Origin: Polaribacter vadi
GTDB taxonomy: Bacteria; Bacteroidota; Bacteroidia; Flavobacteriales; Flavobacteriaceae
Reading direction: 5' to 3'
Assembly: GCF_018861005.1 (NCBI RefSeq)
Contig: NZ_JAHKQL010000009.1
Coordinates: 1-64,000, forward strand
DNA: 64,000 bases
Numbering within the stretch: position 1 is the stretch's first letter; every line of letters begins with the position of its first letter. This document shows, piece after piece, positions 34,217-43,745 of this stretch. The position numbers were made by a program, and so were the translations under genes. The notes beneath the pieces were generated by a model that was not told the DNA's origin, did no database searches, and saw only the letters and a program-made list of their open reading frames with translations.

Positions 34217-36115
34217 ATGAGTGATGCTATTAAACACGAATGTGGAATTGCACTTGTTCGATTAAAGAAGCCTTTACAGTTTTACAAAGACAAATATGGT
34301 TCTGCCTTTTACGGAATTAATAAAATGTATTTATTAATGGAAAAGCAGCACAATAGAGGGCAAGATGGTGCAGGTTTTGCAAGTGTAAAATTTAATGTAG
34401 AGCCAGGTACAAGGTATATTAGTAGAGTACGTTCTAATAAACCACAACCTATACAAGATGTTTTTGCACAAATTAACGAACGTTTAAATGGTGTTTTAGA
34501 GCAAAACCCAGATAAAAAAGACGATGTTGCTTGGCAAGAAGAAAATATGCCTTATGTAGGAAATTTATTTTTAGGGCATGTACGTTATGGAACTTTTGGT
34601 AAAAATAGTATAGAAAGTGTACATCCTTTTTTAAGACAAAGTAACTGGAAACACAAAAACCTAATTGTAGCTGGTAACTTTAACATGACTAATTCTAATC
34701 AAATTTTAGAAGAATTGGTAGAGTTAGGGCAACATCCAAAAGAATTTACAGATACAGTAACAGTAATGGAAAAAATTGGGCATTTTCTAGAGGATGAAGT
34801 TGCAAAATTATACCAAGAAGCTAAGAAAAAAGGATTTAACAAAAGAAACGCATCACCTTATATAGAAGAAAATTTAAAACTAAAAAAAGTTTTAAAAAGA
34901 TCTTCTAGAAATTGGGATGGTGGTTATGCAATGGCTGGTTTAGTTGGTCATGGAGATGCTTTTGTTTTAAGAGACCCAAATGGAATTAGACCAACTTATT
35001 TTTATGAAGATGATGAGGTAGTAGTTGTAGCATCAGAAAGACCAGTTATACAAACTGTTTTTAATGTAAAAATAGATGAAGTTAAAGAGTTAGAAAGAGG
35101 ACATGCGCTAATTATTAAAAAAAGTGGTAAAACTTCGATTAAAAAAGTAAACGAACCAAGAGAAAATTTAGCTTGTTCTTTTGAGCGTATTTACTTTTCT
35201 AGAGGAAGTGATGCTGCTATTTATGAAGAACGTAAAAATTTAGGGAAATATGTTTTTCCTGAAATATTAAAATCAATAGATAGCGATATTTCTAATACAG
35301 TATTTTCTTTTATACCAAATACTGCAGAAACATCTTTTTATGGAATGACAGAAGCTGCTGAAGATTTATTAAATCAACAAAAAACAGCAAAAATTTTGGC
35401 TGGAGGTAAAAATTTATCTGCAGAAAAAGTTACTGAAATTTTATCAGAAAGACCACGTTTTGAGAAAATTGCCATTAAAGATGCTAAGTTAAGAACTTTT
35501 ATTGCTGATGACAGTTCTAGAGATGATTTGGTAGAGCATGTTTACGATATTACTTATGGGGTTGTAAAGCCTACAGATAATTTGGTAATTATTGATGATA
35601 GTATTGTACGTGGAACAACTTTAAAGAAAAGTATTATTAAAATTTTAGATAGGCTAAGCCCTAAAAAAATTGTGGTAGTGTCTTCTGCACCTCAAATTCG
35701 TTATCCAGATTGTTACGGAATTGATATGGCAAGAATTGAAGCATTTATTGCCTTTAAAGCTGCTTTAGAGTTGTTAAAAGACACAAATCAATATCATATT
35801 GTAGATGATGTTTATAAAAAATGTAAAGAGCAACAATCTAAAAACGACGAAGAAATTATAAACCATGTAAAGGGAATTTATAGCCCTTTTAAGGCTGAAG
35901 AGATTTCTGCTAAAATTGCTGAGATGTTAAAAACAGAAGATATTAAAGCAGAAGTAGAAGTTATTTATCAAACAATAGAAGGTTTACACAAAGCTTGCCC
36001 TGATAATTTGGGAGATTGGTATTTTACTGGAGATTATCCAACTCCTGGAGGTATGAGAGTTGTAAACCAAGCTTTCATTAATTTTTATGAAGGTAATGAT
36101 GAAAGAGCTTATTAG
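34217..36115 (+). CDS. Amidophosphoribosyltransferase, long PurF-like form
   Basis: Catalyses the first step of purine synthesis, turning PRPP and glutamine to phosphoribosylamine. The catalytic Cys is in HECGIA (residue 9), the first Cys after an 8-residue leader that is normally removed. The glutaminase part has HNRGQDGAGFA and LGHVRYGTFG, and the PRPP-binding motif is LVIIDDSIVRGTTL. It is 632 residues, about 125 longer than E. coli PurF, with inserted charged segments (about 185-225) and a C-terminal extension. I recall a long form in many Bacteroidota that accompanies a normal PurF; whether a second copy exists is outside the window. Confidence 0.88.
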   Translation: MSDAIKHECGIALVRLKKPLQFYKDKYGSAFYGINKMYLLMEKQHNRGQDGAGFASVKFNVEPGTRYISRVRSNKPQPIQDVFAQINERLNGVLEQNPDKKDDVAWQEENMPYVGNLFLGHVRYGTFGKNSIESVHPFLRQSNWKHKNLIVAGNFNMTNSNQILEELVELGQHPKEFTDTVTVMEKIGHFLEDEVAKLYQEAKKKGFNKRNASPYIEENLKLKKVLKRSSRNWDGGYAMAGLVGHGDAFVLRDPNGIRPTYFYEDDEVVVVASERPVIQTVFNVKIDEVKELERGHALIIKKSGKTSIKKVNEPRENLACSFERIYFSRGSDAAIYEERKNLGKYVFPEILKSIDSDISNTVFSFIPNTAETSFYGMTEAAEDLLNQQKTAKILAGGKNLSAEKVTEILSERPRFEKIAIKDAKLRTFIADDSSRDDLVEHVYDITYGVVKPTDNLVIIDDSIVRGTTLKKSIIKILDRLSPKKIVVVSSAPQIRYPDCYGIDMARIEAFIAFKAALELLKDTNQYHIVDDVYKKCKEQQSKNDEEIINHVKGIYSPFKAEEISAKIAEMLKTEDIKAEVEVIYQTIEGLHKACPDNLGDWYFTGDYPTPGGMRVVNQAFINFYEGNDERAY

Positions 36116-36136
36116 AATATTATAAATTATTGATAT

Positions 36137-36168
36137 AAAAAAAGCATCCAGAATTGGATGCTTTTTTT
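36137..36168. terminator. Bidirectional terminator between purF-like gene and sod
   Basis: AAAAAAAGCATCCA-GAAT-TGGATGCTTTTTTT; the A and T runs on both sides suit the two convergent genes. Confidence 0.9.
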
Positions 36169-36186
36169 ATATCATAGAGAATCTAA

Positions 36187-36795
36187 TTACTTAGCTTCTG
36201 CATATCTTTTTTCAACTTCGTTCCAGTTAATTACTTTAAAGAAAGCACTAATATAATCTGGTCTTCTGTTTTGGTAATTTAAGTAATATGCATGTTCCCA
36301 AACATCTAAACCTAAGATTGGAGTTCCACCACAAGTAACACCTGGCATTAATGGATTGTCTTGGTTTGGTGTAGAACAAACTTCTACTTTACCACCTGGT
36401 AAAACACATAACCAAGCCCAACCAGAACCAAACTGAGTAGCTGCAGCTTTAGAAAAAGCATCTATAAACGCTTCTTTAGTACCAAAAGCTTCTTCAATTG
36501 CATCTTTTAATTCACCAGATAAATAACCACCATTTTCAGGATTCATAACAGACCAAAATAAAGAATGATTGTAAAAACCACCACCATTATTTCTAACAGC
36601 ACCATTACTCATATCTAAATTAGTTAAAATATCTTCAATAGATTTTCCTTCTAAATCAGTTCCTTCAATTGCTGCATTTAATTTTGTTGTATATCCATTA
36701 TGATGTTTTGTATGGTGTATTTCCATAGTTCTTGCATCAATATTTGGTTCTAGTGCATCGTAAGCATATCCTAATTCTGGTAATTCAAAAGCCAT
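36187..36795 (-). CDS. sodA: Fe/Mn superoxide dismutase
   Basis: 202 residues. Metal ligands are visible: His in [12 protein letters not shown] (26-28 region), His in [11 protein letters not shown], and Asp/His in [14 protein letters not shown]. Also [11 protein letters not shown]. It removes superoxide in the cytoplasm. Mn and Fe forms cannot be separated safely by eye. It is a single-gene unit with a terminator at its end. Confidence 0.95.
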   Translation of the reverse strand: MAFELPELGYAYDALEPNIDARTMEIHHTKHHNGYTTKLNAAIEGTDLEGKSIEDILTNLDMSNGAVRNNGGGFYNHSLFWSVMNPENGGYLSGELKDAIEEAFGTKEAFIDAFSKAAATQFGSGWAWLCVLPGGKVEVCSTPNQDNPLMPGVTCGGTPILGLDVWEHAYYLNYQNRRPDYISAFFKVINWNEVEKRYAEAK

Positions 36796-36908
36796 AATTC
36801 TTTATATTAAATTGATTAAATAAAATTTTTGTTCCACAAATTTAACTATAAATACATGGTTTTACAAGAAGTTTACGTTTTGATAATTTATTGCTGTATA
36901 AGAAAGAT

Positions 36909-37919
36909 TTATTCGCCAAAAGTTTTCATGAATTGTTCAACTTTTTTCACCATATTTTTACTTCCGCAAACAAAAGGAACTCTTTCATGTAGTTCTTTAG
37001 GTTCTATTTCCATAATTCTATTATATCCATCTGAGGCTAAACCACCAGCTTGTTCTGCTAAAAATGCCATAGGACTACATTCATACAACAAACGTAGTTT
37101 TCCTTTTGGGTTTTTTGATCCTTTAGGATACATATAAATTCCACCTTTTATCATATTTCTATGAAAATCAGAAACTAAAGAACCAATATATCTACTTGTA
37201 TAAGGTCTATCTCCTTCTTCTGCTTGGCAATATTTTATATACATTTTAATTCCTGCAGGAAAATCTAAATAATTTCCTTCGTTTACAGAATAGATACTTC
37301 CATCTTCTGGGAATTTCATATCAGGATGTGATAAATACCAACTACCTAAAGCTGGGTTTAATGTAAAACCATTTACACCATTTCCTGTAGTATATACCAG
37401 CATAGTAGAGGTACCATAAACAATATAACCTGCAGCTACTTGTTGGTCTCCAGATTGTAAAAAATCTTGTATTTCAACAGGTGTTCCAACAGGAGTAACC
37501 CTTCTAAAAATAGAAAAAATGGTACCAACAGAAACGTTAACGTCTATGTTTGATGAACCATCCAAAGGATCCATAAGAACAACATATTTATTTTGATGAT
37601 TCTCATCTTTACTATTAATAACAATAAAATCGTCTTCTTCTTCACTAGCTATTCCACAAACAATATTTCTGTCTGTAAGTGTTTGAATAAAAATCTCATT
37701 GGCATAAACATCCAACTTTTGTTGATCTTCTCCTTGAATATTAGTGTCTCCTGCAGCTCCAGTAATATCTACAAGTCCGGCTTTATTCACTTCGTGATTT
37801 ACAACTTTACCAGCTAATCTTAATGAATTTAGTAATCGAGATAATTCTCCTGATGAATACTTAAAATCGCTCTGATTTTCAATAATAAATTCTCCTAAAG
37901 TTTGATTTTTTTTTGCCAT
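36909..37919 (-). CDS. fbp: Fructose-1,6-bisphosphatase class 1
   Basis: 336 residues of the FBPase class 1 family with the metal site [20 protein letters not shown], the EEED stretch ([12 protein letters not shown]), the substrate loop [19 protein letters not shown] and C-terminal [15 protein letters not shown]. It catalyses the committed step of gluconeogenesis in the cytoplasm. The start [16 protein letters not shown] matches the usual N-terminus. It stands alone, divergent from the GNAT gene. Confidence 0.97.
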   Translation of the reverse strand: MAKKNQTLGEFIIENQSDFKYSSGELSRLLNSLRLAGKVVNHEVNKAGLVDITGAAGDTNIQGEDQQKLDVYANEIFIQTLTDRNIVCGIASEEEDDFIVINSKDENHQNKYVVLMDPLDGSSNIDVNVSVGTIFSIFRRVTPVGTPVEIQDFLQSGDQQVAAGYIVYGTSTMLVYTTGNGVNGFTLNPALGSWYLSHPDMKFPEDGSIYSVNEGNYLDFPAGIKMYIKYCQAEEGDRPYTSRYIGSLVSDFHRNMIKGGIYMYPKGSKNPKGKLRLLYECSPMAFLAEQAGGLASDGYNRIMEIEPKELHERVPFVCGSKNMVKKVEQFMKTFGE

Positions 37920-38095
37920 TATTATGATTAATAGTTAATTATTTAACAAATATCTGAACTTTTTTGAGTTACTACAACGTTTTCGAATTATATTTTTATT
38001 TATAATTGACTGTTTTCAAGAATCTTTAAAAAATTGAACAAAATAAGTTTTATTGTCAAAAATCTTCAATAATTTTTAGCGATTATAAAATCAAG

Positions 38096-38103
38096 TATCT
38101 TTG
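38096..38103 (+). promoter_or_regulatory. Promoter element of GNAT-aspartate kinase operon
   Basis: TATCTTTG matches TAnnTTTG, 17 bases before the ATG at 38121. No clear TTG at the standard distance. Confidence 0.45.
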
Positions 38104-38120
38104 ACCAAAATTTTAATAGT

Positions 38121-38600
38121 ATGAGTTTCAACATAAGGTTAGGAAAACAAAAAGACATGCAATCTGTATTAGATTTAATTACTGAATTAGCAGTTTTTGA
38201 AAAAGAGCCAGATGCTGTAGAAATTACTGTAGAAGATTTAATTAATGATGGTTTTTCTGCAAATCCAAAATTTAAAGTTTTTGTAGCAGAACAAGAAAGT
38301 AAAATTATTGGTATTGCACTTTTTTATGAACGTTTTTCTACATGGAAAGGTAGAACTATACATTTAGAAGATCTTATTGTTACCAAAGAAAAACAAAAAA
38401 TAGGAGCAGGTAAGGCTCTATATACAGCTGTTTTAAAATATGCTTACGATAATAATTACAATAGAGTTGCTTGGGAAGTAATTGATTGGAATACAAGTGC
38501 TATAGAATTTTATAAAAGTACAGGCGCAACTTATTTAAGTGATTGGTCTGTGGTGCAAATGAATAAAGAGAATTTAGCAAAATTTATAGAAAATAATTAA
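38121..38600 (+). CDS. GNAT-family N-acetyltransferase, SSAT-like
   Basis: 159 residues with the acetyl-CoA-binding stretch LEDLIVTKEKQKIGAGKALY and AWEVIDWNTSAIEFYKSTGA. It resembles spermidine/diamine and thialysine acetyltransferases by the FxxWxGxxIxLEDL pattern, so a small amine is the likely substrate. It ends 1 base before aspartate kinase and is probably cotranscribed with it. Confidence 0.85.
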   Translation: MSFNIRLGKQKDMQSVLDLITELAVFEKEPDAVEITVEDLINDGFSANPKFKVFVAEQESKIIGIALFYERFSTWKGRTIHLEDLIVTKEKQKIGAGKALYTAVLKYAYDNNYNRVAWEVIDWNTSAIEFYKSTGATYLSDWSVVQMNKENLAKFIENN

Positions 38601-38601
38601 G

Positions 38602-39855
38602 ATGAAGATTTTTAAGTTTGGAGGAGCATCTGTAAAAGATGCAGAAAGTGTAAAAAACGTTGCAAGTATTATAAAAAATGAAGGTGCTAAAGATACCTTG
38701 GTTGTAATTTCTGCAATGGGAAAAATGACAAATGCTTTTGAAGATGTTATAGAATCTTATTATCATAAAAAAGAAGATTTACCTAACAAGCTTAATTTTA
38801 TAGAAGAATATCATAAAAATATTATGGGTTCTTTGTTTGATAAAGGTGATGATGTTTACAAAGAAATAGATGTTTTGTTTGGTGAATTAGGTTGGTTTTT
38901 GGCTAGAAATACATCGCAAAGATTTAATTATGTTTACGATCAAATTATTTGTTTTGGTGAATTATTATCAACCAAAATTGTAAGTGCGTATTTGGCAAAA
39001 TTAGGTCAAGAAAATGTTTGGTTTGATGTAAGAAACTACATAAAAACAGATTCTAATTATAGAGATGCAAAAGTAGATTGGCAACTAACAGAAGAGTTAA
39101 TTACTAAAAAAGTAGATACTTCTAAAATAAATATAACTCAAGGTTTTATTGCTGCTAATGATACTGAAAATACAACCACTTTAGGTAGAGAAGGGTCAGA
39201 TTATACAGCTGGTATTTTTGCCTATTGTTTAAGCGCAGAAAGCGTAACTATTTGGAAAGATGTTCCTGGAGTTTTAAATGCAGATCCAAGAGTTTTTTCT
39301 GATACTACTTTGTTAGAGCAAATTTCTTATGAAGAAGCTATAGAAATGGCCTTTTATGGTGCTTCTGTAATTCATCCAAAAACGCTACAACCATTAGAAA
39401 GAAAAGAAATTCCGTTATTGGTTCGTTCATTTGTAAATCCTAAAGAAACAGGTACAAAGGTTAGTAAAGGTACAAGATTAGTGCCATATATACCTTGTTT
39501 TATTGTTAAGAAAGATCAGGTTTTAGTTTCTATTTCTGCTTTAGATTTCTCTTTTATGGTAGAAAATAACATCAGTTTTATCTTCCAAAAATTACACGAT
39601 TATCAACTGAAAGTAAATTTAATTCAGAACTCTGCCATTAGTTTTTCTGTTTGTATTGATAATAAGTTCAATAAATTTGATGCTTTTTACGAGGAATTAA
39701 AAAATCAATTTAAAATTGAAGTTCAAAAAGGAGTGGATTTATATACAGTTCGTCATTTTGATGATAATGCAATAGAATTGATAGAAAGTAAAGGAAAATC
39801 TTTGCTAACTCAGGTAAATAAAGAAACATCACAAATAGTTGTTAATCCAAATTAA
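38602..39855 (+). CDS. lysC: Aspartate kinase, monofunctional
   Basis: 417 residues. The N-terminal kinase domain has KIFKFGGASVKDAESV and the substrate/ATP region TTLGREGSDYTAGIFA, and VWKDVPGVLNADPR-type motif (here IWKDVPGVLNADPRVF). A C-terminal ACT region (about 300-417) likely gives feedback control. It phosphorylates aspartate, the first step toward lysine, threonine and methionine. The bifunctional aspartokinase-homoserine dehydrogenase gene (thrA) is at the window's right end, so this is a second isoenzyme. Confidence 0.94.
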   Translation: MKIFKFGGASVKDAESVKNVASIIKNEGAKDTLVVISAMGKMTNAFEDVIESYYHKKEDLPNKLNFIEEYHKNIMGSLFDKGDDVYKEIDVLFGELGWFLARNTSQRFNYVYDQIICFGELLSTKIVSAYLAKLGQENVWFDVRNYIKTDSNYRDAKVDWQLTEELITKKVDTSKINITQGFIAANDTENTTTLGREGSDYTAGIFAYCLSAESVTIWKDVPGVLNADPRVFSDTTLLEQISYEEAIEMAFYGASVIHPKTLQPLERKEIPLLVRSFVNPKETGTKVSKGTRLVPYIPCFIVKKDQVLVSISALDFSFMVENNISFIFQKLHDYQLKVNLIQNSAISFSVCIDNKFNKFDAFYEELKNQFKIEVQKGVDLYTVRHFDDNAIELIESKGKSLLTQVNKETSQIVVNPN

Positions 39856-39882
39856 AACAAATTAGAACTTCGTTTTTTTTAC

Positions 39883-39890
39883 TATGTTTG
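39883..39890 (+). promoter_or_regulatory. Promoter element of OlsF-like gene
   Basis: TATGTTTG, 22 bases before the ATG at 39913, matches TAnnTTTG. No TTG at the usual spacing was found. Confidence 0.4.
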
Positions 39891-39912
39891 TATTTAGTTT
39901 TAACTGAACTTT

Positions 39913-41718
39913 ATGGCATTAGTAACTTCTAAAGAAATAGCGCAAGTAATTGGTTTACAGAAACTTGGTTTTATTGGTACTTTTATAGGTTGGTTGCTTA
40001 TAAAGGTGTTAAGAATCTCTAAAGTAAATAAGATTTATGATAAGAATAAAAATAAATCTGATTTAGAGTTTTTAAATGCTGTTTTAGAAGATTGTAATGT
40101 TCAATTCGAAATACCAGAAGAAGATTTAAAAAGAATACCAAAAGATGGTCCTTTTATTACGATTTCTAATCATCCTTTAGGAGGTGTAGATGGTATTTTA
40201 TTATTAAAACTTTTAACTGAAAAAAGAACAGATTATAAAATAATCGCCAATTTTCTGCTTCATAGAATTGAGCCATTAAAACCTTATGTAATGCCTGTAA
40301 ATCCTTTTGAAAACAGAAAGGATGCAAAATCTAGTGTAGCAGGAATTAAAAGTGCTTTATTACATTTAAAAGAAGGTAAACCTTTGGGTATTTTTCCTGC
40401 AGGAGAAGTTTCTACCTATACAGAAGGAAAATTGAAAGTAGATAAACCTTGGGAAGAAGGTGCTGTACGTTTGATAAAAAAAGCTCAAGTACCAGTAATA
40501 CCTATTTATTTTCATGCAAAAAACAGTCGATTTTTTTACTTTTTATCAAAAATATCTGATACGTTAAGAACAGCCAAATTACCATCAGAAGCTGTTTCTC
40601 AAGATGATAAATTAGTTAAAGTTAGAATTGGGAAACCGATTGCTGTAAAAGATCAAAACGAATTTAAAGACATACCCGCTTTTTACGAATTTATTCGCAA
40701 GAAGACTTATATGTTAGCAAATCCTTATGATAAAAAGAGCAAGATTTTATCAACAGAAAAAATAAAAATTAAAAAATCTGCTAAGAAAATTACTCCACAA
40801 AAAAGTATAGATTCATTTATTGAAGAGGTTGATACTTTAAGAGAGAATAATGGTAGATTGTTAGAAAGTAAAAATTATGAAGTCTTTTTTGCAAACGCAA
40901 AAGACATCCCTAATTTGTTACATGAAATTGGTAGGTTGCGTGAAATTACCTTTAGAGATGTTGGTGAAGGCACAAACAAAGCCATAGATTTAGACAAATA
41001 TGATAAGTATTATTATCATATGTTTTTATGGGATAGAGCTGCAAATTGTTTGGCTGGTGCATACAGAATGGGTTTAGGTAAAGAAATCTATAAAAAGTAT
41101 GGTATTAATGGTTTTTATGTACAAACATTGTTTAGAATTGAGCCAGAATTGCATCAAATGATGGAAAATACTATAGAAATGGGACGTGCTTTTATTATTG
41201 GCGAATATCAGCAAAAACCTATGCCTTTATTTTTATTATGGAAAGGTATTGTGCATGTTACTTTACGTTATCCAGAACATAAATATTTAATGGGTGGCGT
41301 TTCTATTAGCAATCAGTTTTCAGATTTCTCAAAATCGTTAATGATTGAGTTTATGAAATCTCATTATTACGATCCTTATATTGCACAATACATTTATCCG
41401 AAGAAAGAATACAAGGTAAAATTAAAAGATGGTGATAAAGATTTTGTGTTTGATGCTACAAAAGCAGATATGCAAAAGTTTGATAAAATTATCGATGAAA
41501 TAGAACCTGGAGCACTTCGAATTCCGGTTTTAATTAAAAAATATGTAAAACAAAATGCACGTTTGGTGGCTTTTAATGTAGATCCAAAATTTAACAATGC
41601 TGTAGATGGTTTAATGTATATTAAAGTGGCAGACATACCACAAAGCACTGTAAAACCTGTTATGGAAGAATTTCAAGCAGAGTTAGAACGTAAAGCTGCA
41701 GAGTTGCAGAAGAAGTAA
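39913..41718 (+). CDS. Bifunctional acyltransferase, OlsF-like
   Basis: 601 residues made of two parts. The first (about 1-275) is a PlsC-type O-acyltransferase with NHPLGGVDG (86-94, His and Asp separated by five residues) and LGIFPAGEVSTY. The second (about 310-600) is a GNAT-like N-acyltransferase of the hemolysin/OlsB type (LREITFRDVGEGTNKAIDLD, AGAYRMGLG, EMGRAFIIGEYQ). The same order is known in OlsF of Serratia and Flavobacterium johnsoniae, which makes ornithine lipids in one protein. Glycine or another amino acid could be the head group here. There is no membrane anchor except a hydrophobic stretch near 18-33. Confidence 0.87.
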   Translation: MALVTSKEIAQVIGLQKLGFIGTFIGWLLIKVLRISKVNKIYDKNKNKSDLEFLNAVLEDCNVQFEIPEEDLKRIPKDGPFITISNHPLGGVDGILLLKLLTEKRTDYKIIANFLLHRIEPLKPYVMPVNPFENRKDAKSSVAGIKSALLHLKEGKPLGIFPAGEVSTYTEGKLKVDKPWEEGAVRLIKKAQVPVIPIYFHAKNSRFFYFLSKISDTLRTAKLPSEAVSQDDKLVKVRIGKPIAVKDQNEFKDIPAFYEFIRKKTYMLANPYDKKSKILSTEKIKIKKSAKKITPQKSIDSFIEEVDTLRENNGRLLESKNYEVFFANAKDIPNLLHEIGRLREITFRDVGEGTNKAIDLDKYDKYYYHMFLWDRAANCLAGAYRMGLGKEIYKKYGINGFYVQTLFRIEPELHQMMENTIEMGRAFIIGEYQQKPMPLFLLWKGIVHVTLRYPEHKYLMGGVSISNQFSDFSKSLMIEFMKSHYYDPYIAQYIYPKKEYKVKLKDGDKDFVFDATKADMQKFDKIIDEIEPGALRIPVLIKKYVKQNARLVAFNVDPKFNNAVDGLMYIKVADIPQSTVKPVMEEFQAELERKAAELQKK

Positions 41719-41720
41719 GA

Positions 41721-43745
41721 TTATATTTTTAATTTAACAATTAACCTTTTACTTTCTGAGTTTTTTACTTTCTCGTTTAATAGTTTTAATTCTTGATAGT
41801 TTTCTTTTGGAATTTGATTCTGTAAGATTTTGTAATTAGATTTTACAATAAGTTGATTTTTATTATTTTGTTTTAATTCAAAATAATATTCTCCAAAATC
41901 ATTTTTAAAATTTACTTTTCCATCATCTAAGCCTAGAACTTCAATTTTACATGGAAACTGAAGGTTTAGCATAAAGTTATCAGAATAACTGTAATCTAGG
42001 TAATAATTTAAAGCAGCAGCATCTGTATTGGTTTCTATTTGGTTGTGATTTATTAATTTATCAAAAGAAATACTTACAAGGCTATCATTTAAAAATGTAA
42101 CTGTGTTATTTAGTTTTCCTTGTGCATTAATATTATAAGTGTAAGGTTTGTGCTTATTTAGTTTTATTCGGGTTACTGTATCAATTTGCATTGTATTATC
42201 ATCCCCTTCATATTCAGACAAGGCATTGTAAAAGTCGCTAACTTCTTCATTTTCATTAATCATATTTAAAAAAGTTCTTAAATCTGTAGAAGAACCACCA
42301 GAAACTTTAAACATATATTTAAAAGATGTAGTTCGTTTTTTTATATCAACATTACTATAAACAATTTGATTTAAGTAATTCTGATTAGAACTTAGGCCTG
42401 GTAATTTTACTTTTATTCTACTGATAGAGTCTACTTCAGCAAATTTTAAATCTCTAGAAATAAATTTATCTTTTTTCTTCTTTTTACTTGTAAGTATGGG
42501 CTTAATTAAAATTGCATTGGTATTGTATAAAGAAGTAGGAATTTCATCAATTTGATATTTATAAGATTCGCTATGAGGGTATAAAAAAAACAACTTTTTA
42601 TCTTTGTTTTCGAAGGCAAAAAATATATGGTCGTATTCGCCTTTTCTAATGTAATAAGGGTCTATATTACCAGATAATTTACTCTTACCAAAAACCGCCC
42701 AATAAGGTATTTCTAAATCTTCTAAAATTTGTCTATAAAACCTTCTGATACTAATTACGTCAAATCTTTTTTCTTTTAAAAAATAGCCATTAGATTTTAT
42801 AAATTCTTTTCCCTTTATAACATCAATGTTAAAATTTTCTGATACTTCATTAAATAACAAGTTAAACTTATAATATTTAGAGCTGTCTTTTGCTTCTCCA
42901 ATTATTCTTTTTTTCCATCTTTTGTAATAAGATGATTTTTCTGTATCAATAGCTAAAGGTTGCGTTAAAAAATTAAATTCTTCATTATAAACATCTTTCC
43001 AAGTTCTTAATTTACCATCTTTTTTTTCTAATGAATAATATAAATAAGGCAATTCACAAGGAAAACAGCTGTAATCATTATTTTCAAAACCTTTAATTTT
43101 ATCCATAGAAAATTGTAAGTAAACTAAAGAATCGTTAGATACAATTTCAGGTTCTGGAAAATTATTATAAGATTTATAACGTATACCTAAATCTTTATTT
43201 GTTTGTACAGTGTATTGTGTGTTTTTACTGGGTATGTCTGAGTGTAAGCTTACATAACCTATTAATTCATCTAACTTTAAGTTTTCGTAATAAGTGTATG
43301 TAGTTTCTATTGTGTCTCCAGGTTCTACAGCTGGTATTGGGTAGTTTATTTCTCCAAATTTTTTGTTTTTCGCCTTTTTCTGAAAAACTAAACTAGAATC
43401 AAGTTCAACAATAGAACCGTCTTTTTTTAAGGTTCTTACTTTAATTTTTTTTATATGATTACTCTCGTATTCACTTAATGTTAAAAACGCATATTTTTCT
43501 ACACCATTTGCATTATTTACAACTAACTTATTATTAATAGAAATAAAACTTTTATAGCTAGACCAGTTTTTCATATACGCTGCATCTGTATAAGAATGCA
43601 AATAATAAGCATCTGAGTTTTTACAAAGCGTTAAAAATGAGTCTTGCTCTATACTTTTAAAGTTTGATTTAAAGCCGTAAAAAAGAACGCAAATACAAAT
43701 GATATTTACACTAACTTTTATTTTTTTTGAGAACAATTGGCTCAT
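41721..43745 (-). CDS. DUF3857-type secreted protein
   Basis: 674 residues with an N-terminal hydrophobic segment (KVSVNIICICVLFYGF). A DUF3857-like N-terminal domain (about 55-230) is followed by a transglutaminase-like middle region and a strand-rich C-terminal part. The region aligned with the transglutaminase core (about 290-390) has no clear Cys-His-Asp triad, so it may be inactive. It overlaps the next upstream DUF3857 gene by 35 bases. The function is unknown; such proteins are common in Bacteroidota envelopes. Confidence 0.75.
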   Translation of the reverse strand: MSQLFSKKIKVSVNIICICVLFYGFKSNFKSIEQDSFLTLCKNSDAYYLHSYTDAAYMKNWSSYKSFISINNKLVVNNANGVEKYAFLTLSEYESNHIKKIKVRTLKKDGSIVELDSSLVFQKKAKNKKFGEINYPIPAVEPGDTIETTYTYYENLKLDELIGYVSLHSDIPSKNTQYTVQTNKDLGIRYKSYNNFPEPEIVSNDSLVYLQFSMDKIKGFENNDYSCFPCELPYLYYSLEKKDGKLRTWKDVYNEEFNFLTQPLAIDTEKSSYYKRWKKRIIGEAKDSSKYYKFNLLFNEVSENFNIDVIKGKEFIKSNGYFLKEKRFDVISIRRFYRQILEDLEIPYWAVFGKSKLSGNIDPYYIRKGEYDHIFFAFENKDKKLFFLYPHSESYKYQIDEIPTSLYNTNAILIKPILTSKKKKKDKFISRDLKFAEVDSISRIKVKLPGLSSNQNYLNQIVYSNVDIKKRTTSFKYMFKVSGGSSTDLRTFLNMINENEEVSDFYNALSEYEGDDNTMQIDTVTRIKLNKHKPYTYNINAQGKLNNTVTFLNDSLVSISFDKLINHNQIETNTDAAALNYYLDYSYSDNFMLNLQFPCKIEVLGLDDGKVNFKNDFGEYYFELKQNNKNQLIVKSNYKILQNQIPKENYQELKLLNEKVKNSESKRLIVKLKI

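Noticed and set aside
36829..37137. Plus-strand ORF at the end of fbp
   Set aside because: Mostly antisense to fbp; no start signal.
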